From assembly GCF_011492965.1 (NCBI RefSeq), contig NZ_CP045121.1, forward strand, positions 3,906,001 through 3,970,000: a DNA stretch of 64,000 nt, read 5' to 3'. The notes under the pieces were generated by a model. The model ran no database searches and was not told where the DNA came from. It was given only the letters and a program-made list of their open reading frames with translations. Shown here piece by piece: positions 1 through 8,452 of the stretch (within the stretch, counting starts at the first letter, position 1; each line of letters opens with the position of its first letter). Position numbers and translations under genes: made by a program. The DNA is from Rubrobacter marinus (GTDB taxonomy: Bacteria > Actinomycetota > Rubrobacteria > Rubrobacterales > Rubrobacteraceae).

Positions 1-84
1 CCCGGTCTACGTAGGGCGTTCGCCTTGGCTGCCGGAGGCGGGACAGGTAGAATCGCGGAGGGAACGGGGAGTCGGGAGGACCTC

Positions 85-1059
85 ATGAGCAGCAAGCCGT
101 CGGCCGGTACGGGCAAGGTTATCGTCAGTTGCGCCGTTACGGGGGCGATCCACGTCCCGTCGATGACGCCTCATCTGCCGATCGGGCCGGACCAGATCGC
201 CGAGAGCGCGATCGGCGCCGCCGAGGCCGGCGCGGCGATCCTCCACCTGCACGCCCGCGACCCGGAGGACGGCCGGCCGACGCCGGATCCGGAGGTATTC
301 GCTCGGTTCCTGCCCGAGATCCAGGCGTCCACCGACGCGGTCATCAACATCACTACCGGCGGCGGCCACGGGATGACGCTCGAGGAGCGCACGGCGGCCG
401 CCCGGCGCTTCCGGCCCGAGCTGTGTTCGCTGAACATGGGCAGCATGAACTTCGGCCTCTTCCCCGCGCTGGACCGGATGGACGACTTCCGGCACGAGTG
501 GGAGCCCGCCTACCTGCGGATGACGCGCGACTTCATCTTCAAGAACACCTTCGAGGACATCGAGTCCATAGTCTCGGACCTGGGCGCCGATGGGACCCGC
601 TTCGAGTTCGAGTGCTACGACGTCAACCACCTCTATAACCTGGCGCACTTTCTCGACAAGGGGCTGGTGCGGCCGCCGCTGTTCGTGCAATCGGTGCTCG
701 GCATCCTGGGCGGCATCGGGACCGACCCGGAGGACCTCATGCACATGAAGCGGACCGCGGACCGGTTGTTCGGCGACGACTACGTCTGGTCGGTGCTGGC
801 GGCGGGACGCCACCAGACTCGGCTCGTGACCATGGGCGCGATCCTCGGGGGCAACGTGCGCGTGGGCCTGGAGGACAGCATCTACCTCGCCAAGGGGGTG
901 CTCGCCGAGAGCAACGCCCAGCAGGTGGAGAAGATCGTCCGCATCCTGCGCGAGCTCTCGCTGGAGATCGCCACGCCGGCAGAGGTACGCGAGATGCTGG
1001 GACTGAAGGGGCGCGACCGGACGGCAATCCCCACTAAGGGCAAACCAGAGCCTGTTTGA
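85..1059 (+). CDS. BKACE family protein (DUF849, 3-keto-5-aminohexanoate cleavage enzyme-like)
   Basis: Protein of 324 residues. Family members use a zinc ion in a TIM barrel to exchange a beta-keto acid with acetyl-CoA, giving acetoacetate and a new CoA ester. The HLHARD motif at residues 54-59 carries the two zinc-binding histidines of the family, and the N-terminal CAVTGAIH stretch is also typical. Length is slightly above the usual 270-310. An open frame extends upstream to 25, but the ATG at 85 follows GGGAGGAC and fits the family start. The gene stands alone, so its keto-acid substrate cannot be deduced; lysine or carnitine breakdown are known roles in the family. Confidence 0.9.
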   Translation: MSSKPSAGTGKVIVSCAVTGAIHVPSMTPHLPIGPDQIAESAIGAAEAGAAILHLHARDPEDGRPTPDPEVFARFLPEIQASTDAVINITTGGGHGMTLEERTAAARRFRPELCSLNMGSMNFGLFPALDRMDDFRHEWEPAYLRMTRDFIFKNTFEDIESIVSDLGADGTRFEFECYDVNHLYNLAHFLDKGLVRPPLFVQSVLGILGGIGTDPEDLMHMKRTADRLFGDDYVWSVLAAGRHQTRLVTMGAILGGNVRVGLEDSIYLAKGVLAESNAQQVEKIVRILRELSLEIATPAEVREMLGLKGRDRTAIPTKGKPEPV

Positions 1060-1180
1060 GATGCGCTATAGAGCGCGAAGAAGGGTCTTGCTCGGACCCG
1101 ATCCAGAAGGCACCCCGATCGGCCTGCGCAACGAAGAGGCGTGGTAGCGACAGCCGCTTCCGCGCGGCGGAGAGCGTCCG

Positions 1181-1384
1181 TCAGGCGCCGCTGATCGGCC
1201 GGGCGTTGTAGCCGTCGACGTTCCGTAGCTGGGCAGCGACGTTCTCCCGGACCCGTTCCGGAGGCATCTCTACGCCGTGCTTGTCGTAGAGGTGCTGCAT
1301 CAGGCCGTCCACCAGCCCGCTTTCGTCGTCGGCCCGTATCGCGCCCTCGCAGGACGGGCACTTGACGGTTGGCTGCTCTGGCAT
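1181..1384 (-). CDS. small zinc-ribbon-like protein (DUF1059-like)
   Basis: A 67-residue protein with a CPSC pair near the N-terminus and an H-x4-H pair (HLYDKH) about 20 residues later. The layout of C-x2-C, an acidic helix, then histidines resembles DUF1059-type small proteins common in actinobacteria, whose function is not known to me. It lies alone between the BKACE gene and the ZIP permease. The ATG start is the only good one. High coding likelihood rests on the motif and on a composition unlike shadow frames. Confidence 0.65.
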   Translation of the reverse strand: MPEQPTVKCPSCEGAIRADDESGLVDGLMQHLYDKHGVEMPPERVRENVAAQLRNVDGYNARPISGA

Positions 1385-1504
1385 GCTATCTCCCGTTTCG
1401 AGGCGTCGTCTATCCTACCCAATAGGCGCGGGTCCGCACGCCTCCCCGCTTCTACGGCCGGGAGCCGCCGTCGGGCGACGTACCGAAGGCCGGCGGTTCT
1501 TCCC

Positions 1505-2315
1505 TCAGCCGAGGCCCACGTCCAGCGTCATCATGACGCCGAAGCCGACCATGAGGGACATGGTGGCGAGGTCGGCGTGGCCGCCCTTCTGCGACTCCGG
1601 AATAAGCTCCTCGACGACCACGAAGATCATTGCGCCGGCGGCGAAGGCCAGGGCGTAGGGCAACAAGGGCTGGGCGAGGCTGACGGCGATGACCCCGATC
1701 ACGCCGGCTATCGGCTCGACGACGGCGGAGAGCTGGCCGTAGAAGAAGCTCTTGCCGAGCGGCATGCCCTCGCGCCTGAGGGGCATCGAGACGGCGGTCC
1801 CCTCGGGGAAGTTCTGGATGCCGATGCCGATGGCGAGCGCGACCGCCGCGGCGAGCGAGGCCCCCTCGAAGCCGGCCGCCACCGCCCCGAAGGCGACGCC
1901 GACCGCGAGCCCCTCCGGGATGTTGTGCAGCGTTATGGCCGAGACGAGCAGGACGCTGCGCTTCCAGGTAGTCTCCAGCCCCTCGGCCTTCTTCATCGGG
2001 TCGCCCGGGTGCAGGTGTGGGAGCAACGAGTCCAGCCCCCTCAGGAAGACGCCGCCCGCGAGAAAGCCCACGAGCGCGGGGACCCAGGCCGTCATCCCCT
2101 GCCCTCCGCGAGCTCTATGGCGGGCGCCAGCAGCGAGAAGTAGCTCGCCGCGATCATGACGCCGCCCGCGAACCCGAGCATGGCGTCCAGGACCCACCGC
2201 TTGACCTCCTTCGTGAAGAAGACCAGCGCCGCCCGAGCGCCGTCATCCCGTAGGTGAAGCCCGTGGCGAGCAACACCTGCCAGATCGGGTGCAGCCCTCT
2301 TATGGTGTCTATCAC
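1505..2315 (-). pseudogene. ZIP family metal permease, frameshifted
   Basis: Encodes a ZIP-type divalent metal (Zn/Fe/Mn) membrane transporter when two single-base deletions are repaired, near 2230 (in a GCTCGGGCGG stretch) and near 2100 (in GGGGAT). Both signature motifs are present: [10 protein letters not shown] and NFPEGTAV, in the metal-binding helices IV and V. The start is a GTG at 2315 behind GGGGAGGAGAG. The upstream neighbour on the same strand is a DtxR-type repressor, so metal-responsive control is likely. The broken frame is probably a sequence error, because each piece is well conserved. Confidence 0.8.
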
Positions 2316-2424
2316 CTACTCTCCTCCCCAAAAGGCCGTAGTACAAGCCGCAGAAGCGCGGCTATCTACCCACCAGACCACCATCTCGCGCAAGGACCTC
2401 CCGCTAGGGCCCTGGGTAGGAGAT

Positions 2425-3126
2425 CTAGCCGAAGCCGTCCCGCCACCCTCCGCCAGGACCTGAACGAGGATCGTACCGGCCAGCACTCCCCCAGCGGGTG
2501 CGAGACGCCGTCTTCGTCCTCGACTGTGACGACGCCGTCGAGGGCGCGCACCTCCTTGACCAAGAGAGACCTCCCCGGTACGAGACCGCGCTCCCCGAGA
2601 TAGGACAGCACGGGGCGCCCTCGTGGTTGACCCGGACGATCCGCACCTTCTCACCGCCGGCGGCCTCCCCGAGCGGGAAGGAGTCCTCGGACGCCATCGC
2701 CCCGTCCGCGGTCGGGATGGGGGCGCCGTGAGGGTCACGCCCAGGGTGTCCCAAAAAATCCGCCAGACGCTCCGTGAAGTCGTCGGAGACGACGTGCTCC
2801 ATCCGTTCGGCCTCCTCGTGCACGTCCTGCCACGAGTAACCGAGGTGCTCGAGCAGGAAAGTCTCGATCAAACGGTGGCGCCGCACCAGCCGCAAGGCCT
2901 CGGCGCGCCCCTCCTCCGTGAGCGAGGCCCCGCGGTAACGCTCGTAATCTACGTAACCCTTCTCCCGCAAACGCCCCAGCATGTTCGTCACCGACGCCGG
3001 CGCGACCGAGAGCCGACCCGAGATCTCCTTGGTCGAAGCGGTGCCCGTCCCACCGCCAAGCTCCCATATCGCCTTCACGTAGTCGCCCATCGAGGAAGAA
3101 GGCGGGGTTGTCGCAAGATCTGACAT
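2425..3126 (-). pseudogene. DtxR/MntR family metal-dependent transcriptional repressor, frameshifted
   Basis: N-terminal winged helix (residues about 8-70, with ISGRLSVAPASVTNML as recognition region) and metal-binding/dimerisation region with HRLIETFLLEHLGY and HEEAERMEH, whose His, Glu and Met/Cys-type ligands are typical. A C-terminal FeoA-like SH3 domain follows but is split by single-base deletions near 2625 and 2490 and probably a third near 2435; three deletions return the frame to the stop at 2425. The family represses iron or manganese uptake genes when loaded with metal. Divergent from the multicopper oxidase, with the ZIP permease next downstream. Confidence 0.8.
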
Positions 3127-3230
3127 CTACGCACACAAGTTTAGACACGGCAGGTTCTTTGTCAAGCTATGCCTACTCTTGACCATTAGCGCGTACAAGT
3201 TTACAGTTTAGCTAAGACTAAAAATAAGAG
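3127..3230. promoter_or_regulatory. divergent control region with candidate DtxR-type operator
   Basis: AT-rich spacer between the repressor and the oxidase. It holds an inverted repeat TTTAG-N6-CTAAA at 3207-3222 that contains the palindrome TTAGCTAA, and a direct repeat ACAAGTTTA at 3135-3143 and 3195-3203 spaced exactly 60 bases. DtxR-type regulators bind short AT-rich inverted repeats, so these are candidate operators for the adjacent regulator. Assignment is inference. Confidence 0.4.
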
Positions 3231-4725
3231 ATGGGAGCGGTTGTGAGAAATCAAAGTACGACCTTGTACGCGGCGGCGGTGCTATCCCTGGTCGCTGCGC
3301 TGGCCCACCTCTGGGCCGTGCCGGATCGCTTCGGGGAGTGGTGGGGGTACGGGCTCTTCTCGCTCTCCGCCGCCGCGGCCCAGGGGATGTACGGCGTGGT
3401 GGTGCTGCGCTTCACGACCCCCGGGAGGGCTCTGTTGCTCCTCGGTCTCCTGGGCAACCTCGCGCTCCTCGTCTTGTACGGGGTGACGCGCACGACGGGG
3501 ATACCGTTCTTCGAGCCGCAAGCCGGAGAAGTAGGAGGGGTGGGGGCGCTGGATCTCTCCGCGGCGTCGGAGGCGGCGCTCGTGGCGGCCCTTGCGGTGC
3601 TGCTGAGATCCGGTAGACGGACGCGTGCCGCGGCTCCGGCCCTGGCGGCGGAGCCCATCCATACAGACGAGCCGGCGGCCGGGGTCTCGCGCCGAGACTT
3701 CCTGCGGACCGCGGGCATCGCCGGGGCTCTGGGCATCTCCGGGGTGCCCTGGGCCTGCGGGCTGCGGGGTAACGGGACGTTGGGCGCTGTGGGCGTCGCG
3801 GCGGGGATGCATGCCGGTACGGCCCACGGGCAGGAGGGTAGCCACTCGGGCGAGCACGGCGGCGACGTGGTGGGCCACGGGGGGCGGGGGACGTGGACCT
3901 CTCCCGGTTCGACCCCTCGAAGTTTTTGAGGGATTTCGATTGGGGGAGGAGCGCCAGGAGGGCGGCAGAACCGTCCGCGAGTACGAGCTCGTGGCCCGGG
4001 ACGCCGAGGTCGAGGTGGCGCCGGGAGTGTTCTACCCGGCCTGGACCTTCGACGGTCAGGTACCGGGACCGACGTTGCGGGCCCGGGAGGGCGACCGGGT
4101 GCGCGTCACGTTCAAGAACGAGGGGACGCACCCGCACACGATCCACTTCCACGGCATCCACGCGGCGAACATGGACGGGACGTTCGAGATCGTCGGTCCC
4201 GGGCAGGAGTACGTCTACGAGTTCGACGCCGAGCCGTTCGGGATGCACCTCTACCACTGCCACACGACGCCGCTCAGAAAGCACATCGAGAAGGGGCTCT
4301 ACGGGGTCTTCATCATCGACCCGAAGGAGGGGCGTCCGCCCGCCGACGAGATGGTGATGGTCATGAACGGCTTCGACACCAACTTCGACGCCGAGAACGA
4401 GGTCTACACCGTCAACGGGGTCGCCTTCCACTACCAGCGCCACCCCGTGGAGATCAAGAAGGGCGAGCTCGTCCGGGTCTACCTCGCCAACTTCACGGAG
4501 TTCGACCTCATAAACAGCATGCACATCCACGCCAACTTCTTCGACTACTACCCCACGGGGACCAGGCTCGAGCCGACGGAGTACACGGACACGAAGATGC
4601 TGGCCCAGGGGGAGCGCGGGATCATGGAGTTCGCCTACGGCCGCGCCGGGAGCTTCATGTTCCACGCCCACGTCAACGAGTTCGCCGAGCTGGGCTGGCT
4701 CGGCTTCTTCAAGGTGGAGGAGTAA
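3231..4725 (+). pseudogene. membrane-anchored Tat-exported multicopper oxidase, frameshifted
   Basis: N-terminal segment of about 130 residues with four hydrophobic helices, then a twin-arginine signal (RRDFLRTAGIAGALG), a His/Gly-rich linker and two cupredoxin domains. The copper-site motifs are complete: HTIHFHG, HLYHCHTTP, HIHANFF and FHAHVNEF, as in copper oxidases and nitrite-reductase relatives. Two single-base deletions, near 3888 in a G run and near 3945 in TGGGGGAG, break the frame. GTG at 3243 behind GGGAG is an alternative start. It stops 4 bases before a ZIP permease, so the pair is likely one operon for periplasmic oxidation and transport of a metal such as iron or manganese; the substrate is inference. 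Confidence 0.8.
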
Positions 4726-4729
4726 GGGT

Positions 4730-5929
4730 ATGCAGAACGTCGAAAGAGCGGCTCCGGGAAGCCGCGGGCCAGGATGGGTGCTTCTGGGGCTCGTACCGCT
4801 CCTGGGGCTAGGGGTGCTTCTGGCCTTTATCGTCCTGAACGGGGCCGGGGTGACGCGGGACGACCTCCCGCCCGTCGAGGACCTCACCGTCGAGCGGGTG
4901 GCCCTGCCGACGGAGTACGAGATGGTAGTCTCCGTCACCAACGGCGGCCCGGACCCCGTAACGGTGAGCCAGGTCAACGTGAACGACGCGCTCACGGGGT
5001 TTCGGGTGGAGTCGGGGAACACGATCCCGTCGCTCGGCTCGACCGAGATAAAGGTCCCCTACACGTGGGTCGAGGGCGAGGCGTACGCGATCACCCTTAT
5101 CACGAACACTGGGACCACCTTCGACGCGGAGGTGCCTTTGGCGGCCCTCACACCGGGCTTCTCGGGGGAGACTTTCTGGCGCTACGCGCTCATCGGGTTC
5201 TACGTCGGGGTGGTGCCGGTGGCTCTGGGGCTCTTGTGGTTCCCGTTCCTGAGACGCCTCGGCACCTCGGGCATAAACTTCGTTCTGGCCCTGACGGTGG
5301 GGCTTCTGGTCTTTCTGGTGGTGGACACGCTGCTGGAGGCCGGGGAGGTGGCCACTCAGCTGCCGGGGGCCTTCTCCGGGATACCGCTGGTGATTCTGGT
5401 CTCCCTGCTGACCCTGCTCGGGCTCCTGGGGACCGAGCGGCTGTTCCGGCGCGGGCGCGAGGAGGCGAGCCGGCTCTCGACCTCCTACCGCATAGCTCTC
5501 GGGATAGGACTGCACAACCTGGGGGAGGGGCTGGCCATCGGGGCGGCGTTCGCCCTCGGCGAGACGGCCCTGGGAACATTCCTGGTCGTCGGTTTCACCC
5601 TGCACAACATCACCGAGGGCGTCGGCATCGCGGCCCCCATCCTCAGAGAGAAGCCTAGGCTCGCGCACTTCGCCTGGCTGGCGCTCCTCGGAGGGGGTCC
5701 GGCCATCCTGGGGACCTGGATCGGGGGCTTCGCCCACTCGAACCTCCTCTCCACCCTCTTCCTGGCCGTGGGCGCCGGTGCCATCCTGCAGGTCATCTAC
5801 GAGGTCACGCGGATCCTCCTCAAGGACTCAGCGCGTACCAAGGCCCCGGCCCTCTCGGGCACGAACCTCGGCGGTCTCACGGCCGGGATAGCGATTATGT
5901 ACGCAACCGCCCTCCTGGTGAGCGTGTAG
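4730..5929 (+). CDS. ZIP family metal permease with extracytoplasmic N-terminal domain
   Basis: 399 residues. After one N-terminal membrane helix (about 18-38) comes a beta-rich domain of about 110 residues with a VSVTNGGPDPVTVSQVNV segment, probably outside the membrane, and then seven or more helices. The ZIP signature appears twice: HNLGEGLAIG and HNITEGVGIA. Family members import or export zinc, iron or manganese. The unusual N-terminal domain could interact with the multicopper oxidase encoded 4 bases upstream. Intact frame. ATG start follows GTAAGG. Confidence 0.85.
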   Translation: MQNVERAAPGSRGPGWVLLGLVPLLGLGVLLAFIVLNGAGVTRDDLPPVEDLTVERVALPTEYEMVVSVTNGGPDPVTVSQVNVNDALTGFRVESGNTIPSLGSTEIKVPYTWVEGEAYAITLITNTGTTFDAEVPLAALTPGFSGETFWRYALIGFYVGVVPVALGLLWFPFLRRLGTSGINFVLALTVGLLVFLVVDTLLEAGEVATQLPGAFSGIPLVILVSLLTLLGLLGTERLFRRGREEASRLSTSYRIALGIGLHNLGEGLAIGAAFALGETALGTFLVVGFTLHNITEGVGIAAPILREKPRLAHFAWLALLGGGPAILGTWIGGFAHSNLLSTLFLAVGAGAILQVIYEVTRILLKDSARTKAPALSGTNLGGLTAGIAIMYATALLVSV

Positions 5930-5988
5930 AGCGGACGAGCGCCGTTCTACGGGGCACGGGCGAAGAGGTTACGGAGAGGAAATAAGCG

Positions 5989-6246
5989 ATGACAAGTGAA
6001 GAAGGGGTCGTGTTATTCGTGCAGAAACCCGGCTGACTGTTCTGCGACAGGACGGAGGAGTTCCTCCGCGGGAAGGGCGTCGAGTACACCGTCAGGAACA
6101 TAGCCGAGGACGAGGGCGCCATGGTGGAGCTCGAACGCATGGGGACCATGACGACGCCGGTCGCCGTGATCCGGAGCGAGGGTGGCCAAGAGGAGGTGGT
6201 GGTCGGCTTCGACCGGGCGAAGCTGGAGCGGGCCCTGGGCCTGTAG
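5989..6246 (+). CDS. selenocysteine-containing glutaredoxin-like protein (in-frame UGA)
   Basis: An 85-codon reading frame from ATG 5989 (preceded by GGAGAGGA) to TAG 6244 is interrupted only by TGA at 6034-6036, codon 16. That codon sits where glutaredoxins have the first active-site cysteine: KPG-U-LFC-DRTEEFLR. Downstream the glutaredoxin fold is intact, including the cis-proline loop TTPVAV and the GF helix start. A SECIS-like hairpin follows the UGA (separate entry). Family function is thiol-disulfide exchange; Sec would raise reactivity. Ordinary gene callers will start late or miss it. The alternative is a TGC-to-TGA mutation or read error, but the local errors in this window are deletions, not substitutions. 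Confidence 0.8.
6034..6082 (+). promoter_or_regulatory. candidate bacterial SECIS element
   Basis: Immediately 3' of the UGA at 6034-6036 the transcript can form CGGAGG-AGUU-CCUCCG (6053-6068), a 6-bp stem with a 4-base loop beginning 22 bases after the UGA. A lower stem CGAC (6045-6048) with GUCG (6079-6082) can close it. Known bacterial SECIS elements have an apical loop about 16-37 bases after UGA with a G in the first two loop positions; this loop has G second. SelB would bind it. Confidence 0.65.
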
Positions 6247-6268
6247 CCTTCAGGCCCAGGGCCCGCTC
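6226..6268. terminator. bidirectional hairpin terminator overlapping the glutaredoxin stop codon
   Basis: A perfect 18-bp inverted repeat: GAGCGGGCCCTGGGCCTG (6226-6243) and its complement (6251-6268) around a 7-base loop TAGCCTT that contains the stop codon TAG. It lies between the glutaredoxin and the convergent Nudix gene. There is no clean U-tract, so whether it stops polymerase or only stabilises the transcript is inference. Confidence 0.6.
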
Positions 6269-6289
6269 GGCCCAGGTTCTCCGCTCTCT

Positions 6290-6700
6290 TTATCGCGCTG
6301 GCGGTGGAGCGGCGAGGGCGTCCGAGATTATGCTCGCGTGGTCGAAGGCCAGCTCCGTGGACGACGGCTCCAGGAAGGCGGCCTCGTCGGCGTCTGAGGC
6401 CGCGGACGGGTCGCCCTCGGCCCGGGCCAGAAAGGCGACGCTCACGTTGTGGCCGCGCGGGTCGCGCCCGGGGTCCGAGTAGACGCCGACGAGGCGGGAG
6501 AGCTCGACGTCGAGGCCCGTCTCCTCCTTCGCCTCGCGGACGGCGGCGTCCCCCACCGTCTCTCCGACGTCCACGAAACCGCCCGGCAGGGCCCAGCTCC
6601 CCTCGTAGGGCTCGCTGCCGCGCCTTATGAGGAGCACGCGCCCCTCCCCGTCGGGTACGACGACGTCCACCATCAGCTTCGGGGTCTCGGGTCCGGCCAC
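6290..6700 (-). CDS. Nudix hydrolase
   Basis: 136 residues. The Nudix box reads GGFVDVGETVGDAAVREA followed by KEETGL, matching G-x5-E-x7-REU-x-E-E-x-G-U and supplying the divalent-metal site that hydrolyses nucleoside diphosphate derivatives. Upstream in the fold is VLLIRRG and the loop YEGSWALP typical of the family. An open frame continues upstream to 6844, but the GTG at 6700 has AAAGGA at good spacing and fits the domain start. Substrate cannot be told; NADH/ADP-ribose pyrophosphatase or 8-oxo-dGTP clean-up are common. Convergent with the glutaredoxin gene. Confidence 0.9.
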   Translation of the reverse strand: MAGPETPKLMVDVVVPDGEGRVLLIRRGSEPYEGSWALPGGFVDVGETVGDAAVREAKEETGLDVELSRLVGVYSDPGRDPRGHNVSVAFLARAEGDPSAASDADEAAFLEPSSTELAFDHASIISDALAAPPPAR

Positions 6701-6818
6701 GGGCACCGTCCTTTCGGTAATCGTCGGGCGACCTTCGTGCGTCCTACCCCGTGGGGACGGGGGCAATCGGGGCCGGGGATGGCCGAGGCGGTATGCTCTA
6801 CGGGACGATGGGACGGGC

Positions 6819-7472
6819 GTGAAGATACTCGCGATGGGCGACACCGTGGAGCAGATCCTCCACGGGGCGAACCTCGCCCGCTACGCCTCCGGGGTGGAGG
6901 CCGTCGTCTCGTGCGGGGACCTGCCGTTCGAGTACCTGGAGTACGTCGTCACCTTCTCGGGGGCGCCGCTCTACTACGTCCGGGGCAACCACGACCCCGA
7001 GGAGCCGAAGGCCCCAGAGGGCTGCGTCCCCCTCGACGGGCGCGTCGTGGACATAGGGGGCGTGGTCCTCGCGGGCCTCTCGGGGTCGCGCTGGTACTCC
7101 GGCGGTCCGAACCAGTACACCGAGCGCGCCATGCGCCGCCGGGGGCGCGCCCTCTCGGCGAGGGTGGCCCTGGGCAGGCTGCGGGGCAAAAAGGCCCCCG
7201 ACGTCTTCGTCACCCACTCGCCGCCCCTCGGGCTCGGCGACCGCGAGGACGTCGCCCACACCGGCTTCGAGACGTTTCTGGGCCTCATAGACCGGCACGA
7301 TCCCCCGCTCTGGCTGCACGGCCACGTCCACCTGTACGGGCCCGAGGCGTGGGAGGCCCGGGAGACGCGCCGGGGCAGCACTCGGGTGGTCAACGTGTAC
7401 GGTCACAGGATACTCGAGGTACCGGGAGGGGTTGGGGTAGACTCGGGCCCACCACGGAGGAAGGACGAGTAG
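6819..7472 (+). CDS. calcineurin-like metallophosphoesterase
   Basis: 217 residues from a GTG start. Metallophosphoesterase motifs are in order: an N-terminal GD, SCGDLPFEYLEY, GNHD, THSPPLG and GHVHLYG, which bind the di-metal centre. A -10-like TATGCT lies at 6792-6797. It ends 7 bases before the ParB-like gene, so the two are probably co-transcribed. The family hydrolyses phosphomonoesters or diesters; substrate unknown. The first GD motif is GDT rather than GD-x-H, a change seen in some subfamilies. Confidence 0.85.
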   Translation: MKILAMGDTVEQILHGANLARYASGVEAVVSCGDLPFEYLEYVVTFSGAPLYYVRGNHDPEEPKAPEGCVPLDGRVVDIGGVVLAGLSGSRWYSGGPNQYTERAMRRRGRALSARVALGRLRGKKAPDVFVTHSPPLGLGDREDVAHTGFETFLGLIDRHDPPLWLHGHVHLYGPEAWEARETRRGSTRVVNVYGHRILEVPGGVGVDSGPPRRKDE

Positions 7473-7479
7473 CGGTCGC

Positions 7480-8379
7480 GTGGACCAGAACGAGCAGGCC
7501 GACAAGGACTTTACGCGGGCGAGGCGCATGGCCTTCCTGCGGCGCATCGGGGCGTACCTCAGGAACGATTCGGCCTCCAACCAGCTGCTCTCGTTCGAGG
7601 AGGTCAGGAGCGTGATCGGGGCGGTGCAGCAGCACTACGCCGGGATGCGCGTGGTGCCCGTCTCCAAGATCGTGGGCAGCGTCGGCCGCCACCGCGACTT
7701 CGACCGGTCGTTCCTGCCGGCGCGGGCGAGCGTGGCGGGGCGGTGGAAGAAGATAGACCAGGCGATGATGCGCGCCGAGGAGCTGCCGCCGGTCAGTTTG
7801 TACAAGATCGGGGACGCCTACTTTGTCCGCGACGGCAACCACCGCGTCTCCGTCGCGAGGAGGCAGGGCATCGAGATGATCGACGCCGAGGTCACCGAGC
7901 TCAAGAGCCGGGTGCCCGTCGACGAGAACCTGACCGTCCGCGACCTCCTCCACAAGCTGGAGCAGAGGCGATTCCTGGAGAGGCTGCCCATGGATCGCGT
8001 CCTCCCGGAGATAGAGCTCAGGTTCTCGGACGCCGCGGACTACGGGACGCTCGCGACGTACATCGAGGCGCACGGCTTCAGGCTCTCCCAGCTCTGGCGG
8101 CGCTACGTCTCCCACGAGGAGGTCTTGCGGGACTGGTACGAGTACTCGTACCGGCCGATCTCGGCCATGATCCGGGAGGAGCGCGTCCTCGACGCCTTCC
8201 CGGGCCGCACCGAGCTCGACCTCTACGCCTGGATCATCCGCCACCGAGAGAGGCTGGTCCTGGAGTGGCGCAGAGAGTCCGTCACCCCCGAGAACGCTAT
8301 GGACGACATCCTCCAGCGCGAGGGCGAGCGCCGCCGGAACCCCCTCGACCCGGAGCGCCTGAACATCTACGAGGGCTAG
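7480..8379 (+). CDS. ParB-like N-terminal domain protein
   Basis: 299 residues, GTG start 7 bases after the phosphoesterase. Residues about 55-145 resemble a ParB/sulfiredoxin fold: VVPVSKIVGSVGR, then YFVRDGNHRVSVARRQG, the GNHR-type phosphate-binding box seen in ParB and related NTP-binding proteins. The C-terminal half, rich in Arg/Tyr, has no motif I recognise, and no helix-turn-helix is obvious, so a chromosome-partition role is unlikely. Similar stand-alone proteins occur in actinobacteria without known function. Intact and strongly coding. Confidence 0.7.
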   Translation: MDQNEQADKDFTRARRMAFLRRIGAYLRNDSASNQLLSFEEVRSVIGAVQQHYAGMRVVPVSKIVGSVGRHRDFDRSFLPARASVAGRWKKIDQAMMRAEELPPVSLYKIGDAYFVRDGNHRVSVARRQGIEMIDAEVTELKSRVPVDENLTVRDLLHKLEQRRFLERLPMDRVLPEIELRFSDAADYGTLATYIEAHGFRLSQLWRRYVSHEEVLRDWYEYSYRPISAMIREERVLDAFPGRTELDLYAWIIRHRERLVLEWRRESVTPENAMDDILQREGERRRNPLDPERLNIYEG

Positions 8380-8452
8380 CCCACGGCGCCTCCTCGGGGC
8401 CCTGTTGTAAGATGCCCCGGTCGTAAGCCCCGGCTCTTGGTGGGAGGCCTCT

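Noticed and set aside
6034-6036. UGA as a plain nonsense mutation in glutaredoxin
   Set aside because: Position is the exact active-site Cys, a SECIS-like hairpin follows, and the rest of the frame is under clear constraint. Kept open as the alternative in the feature entry.
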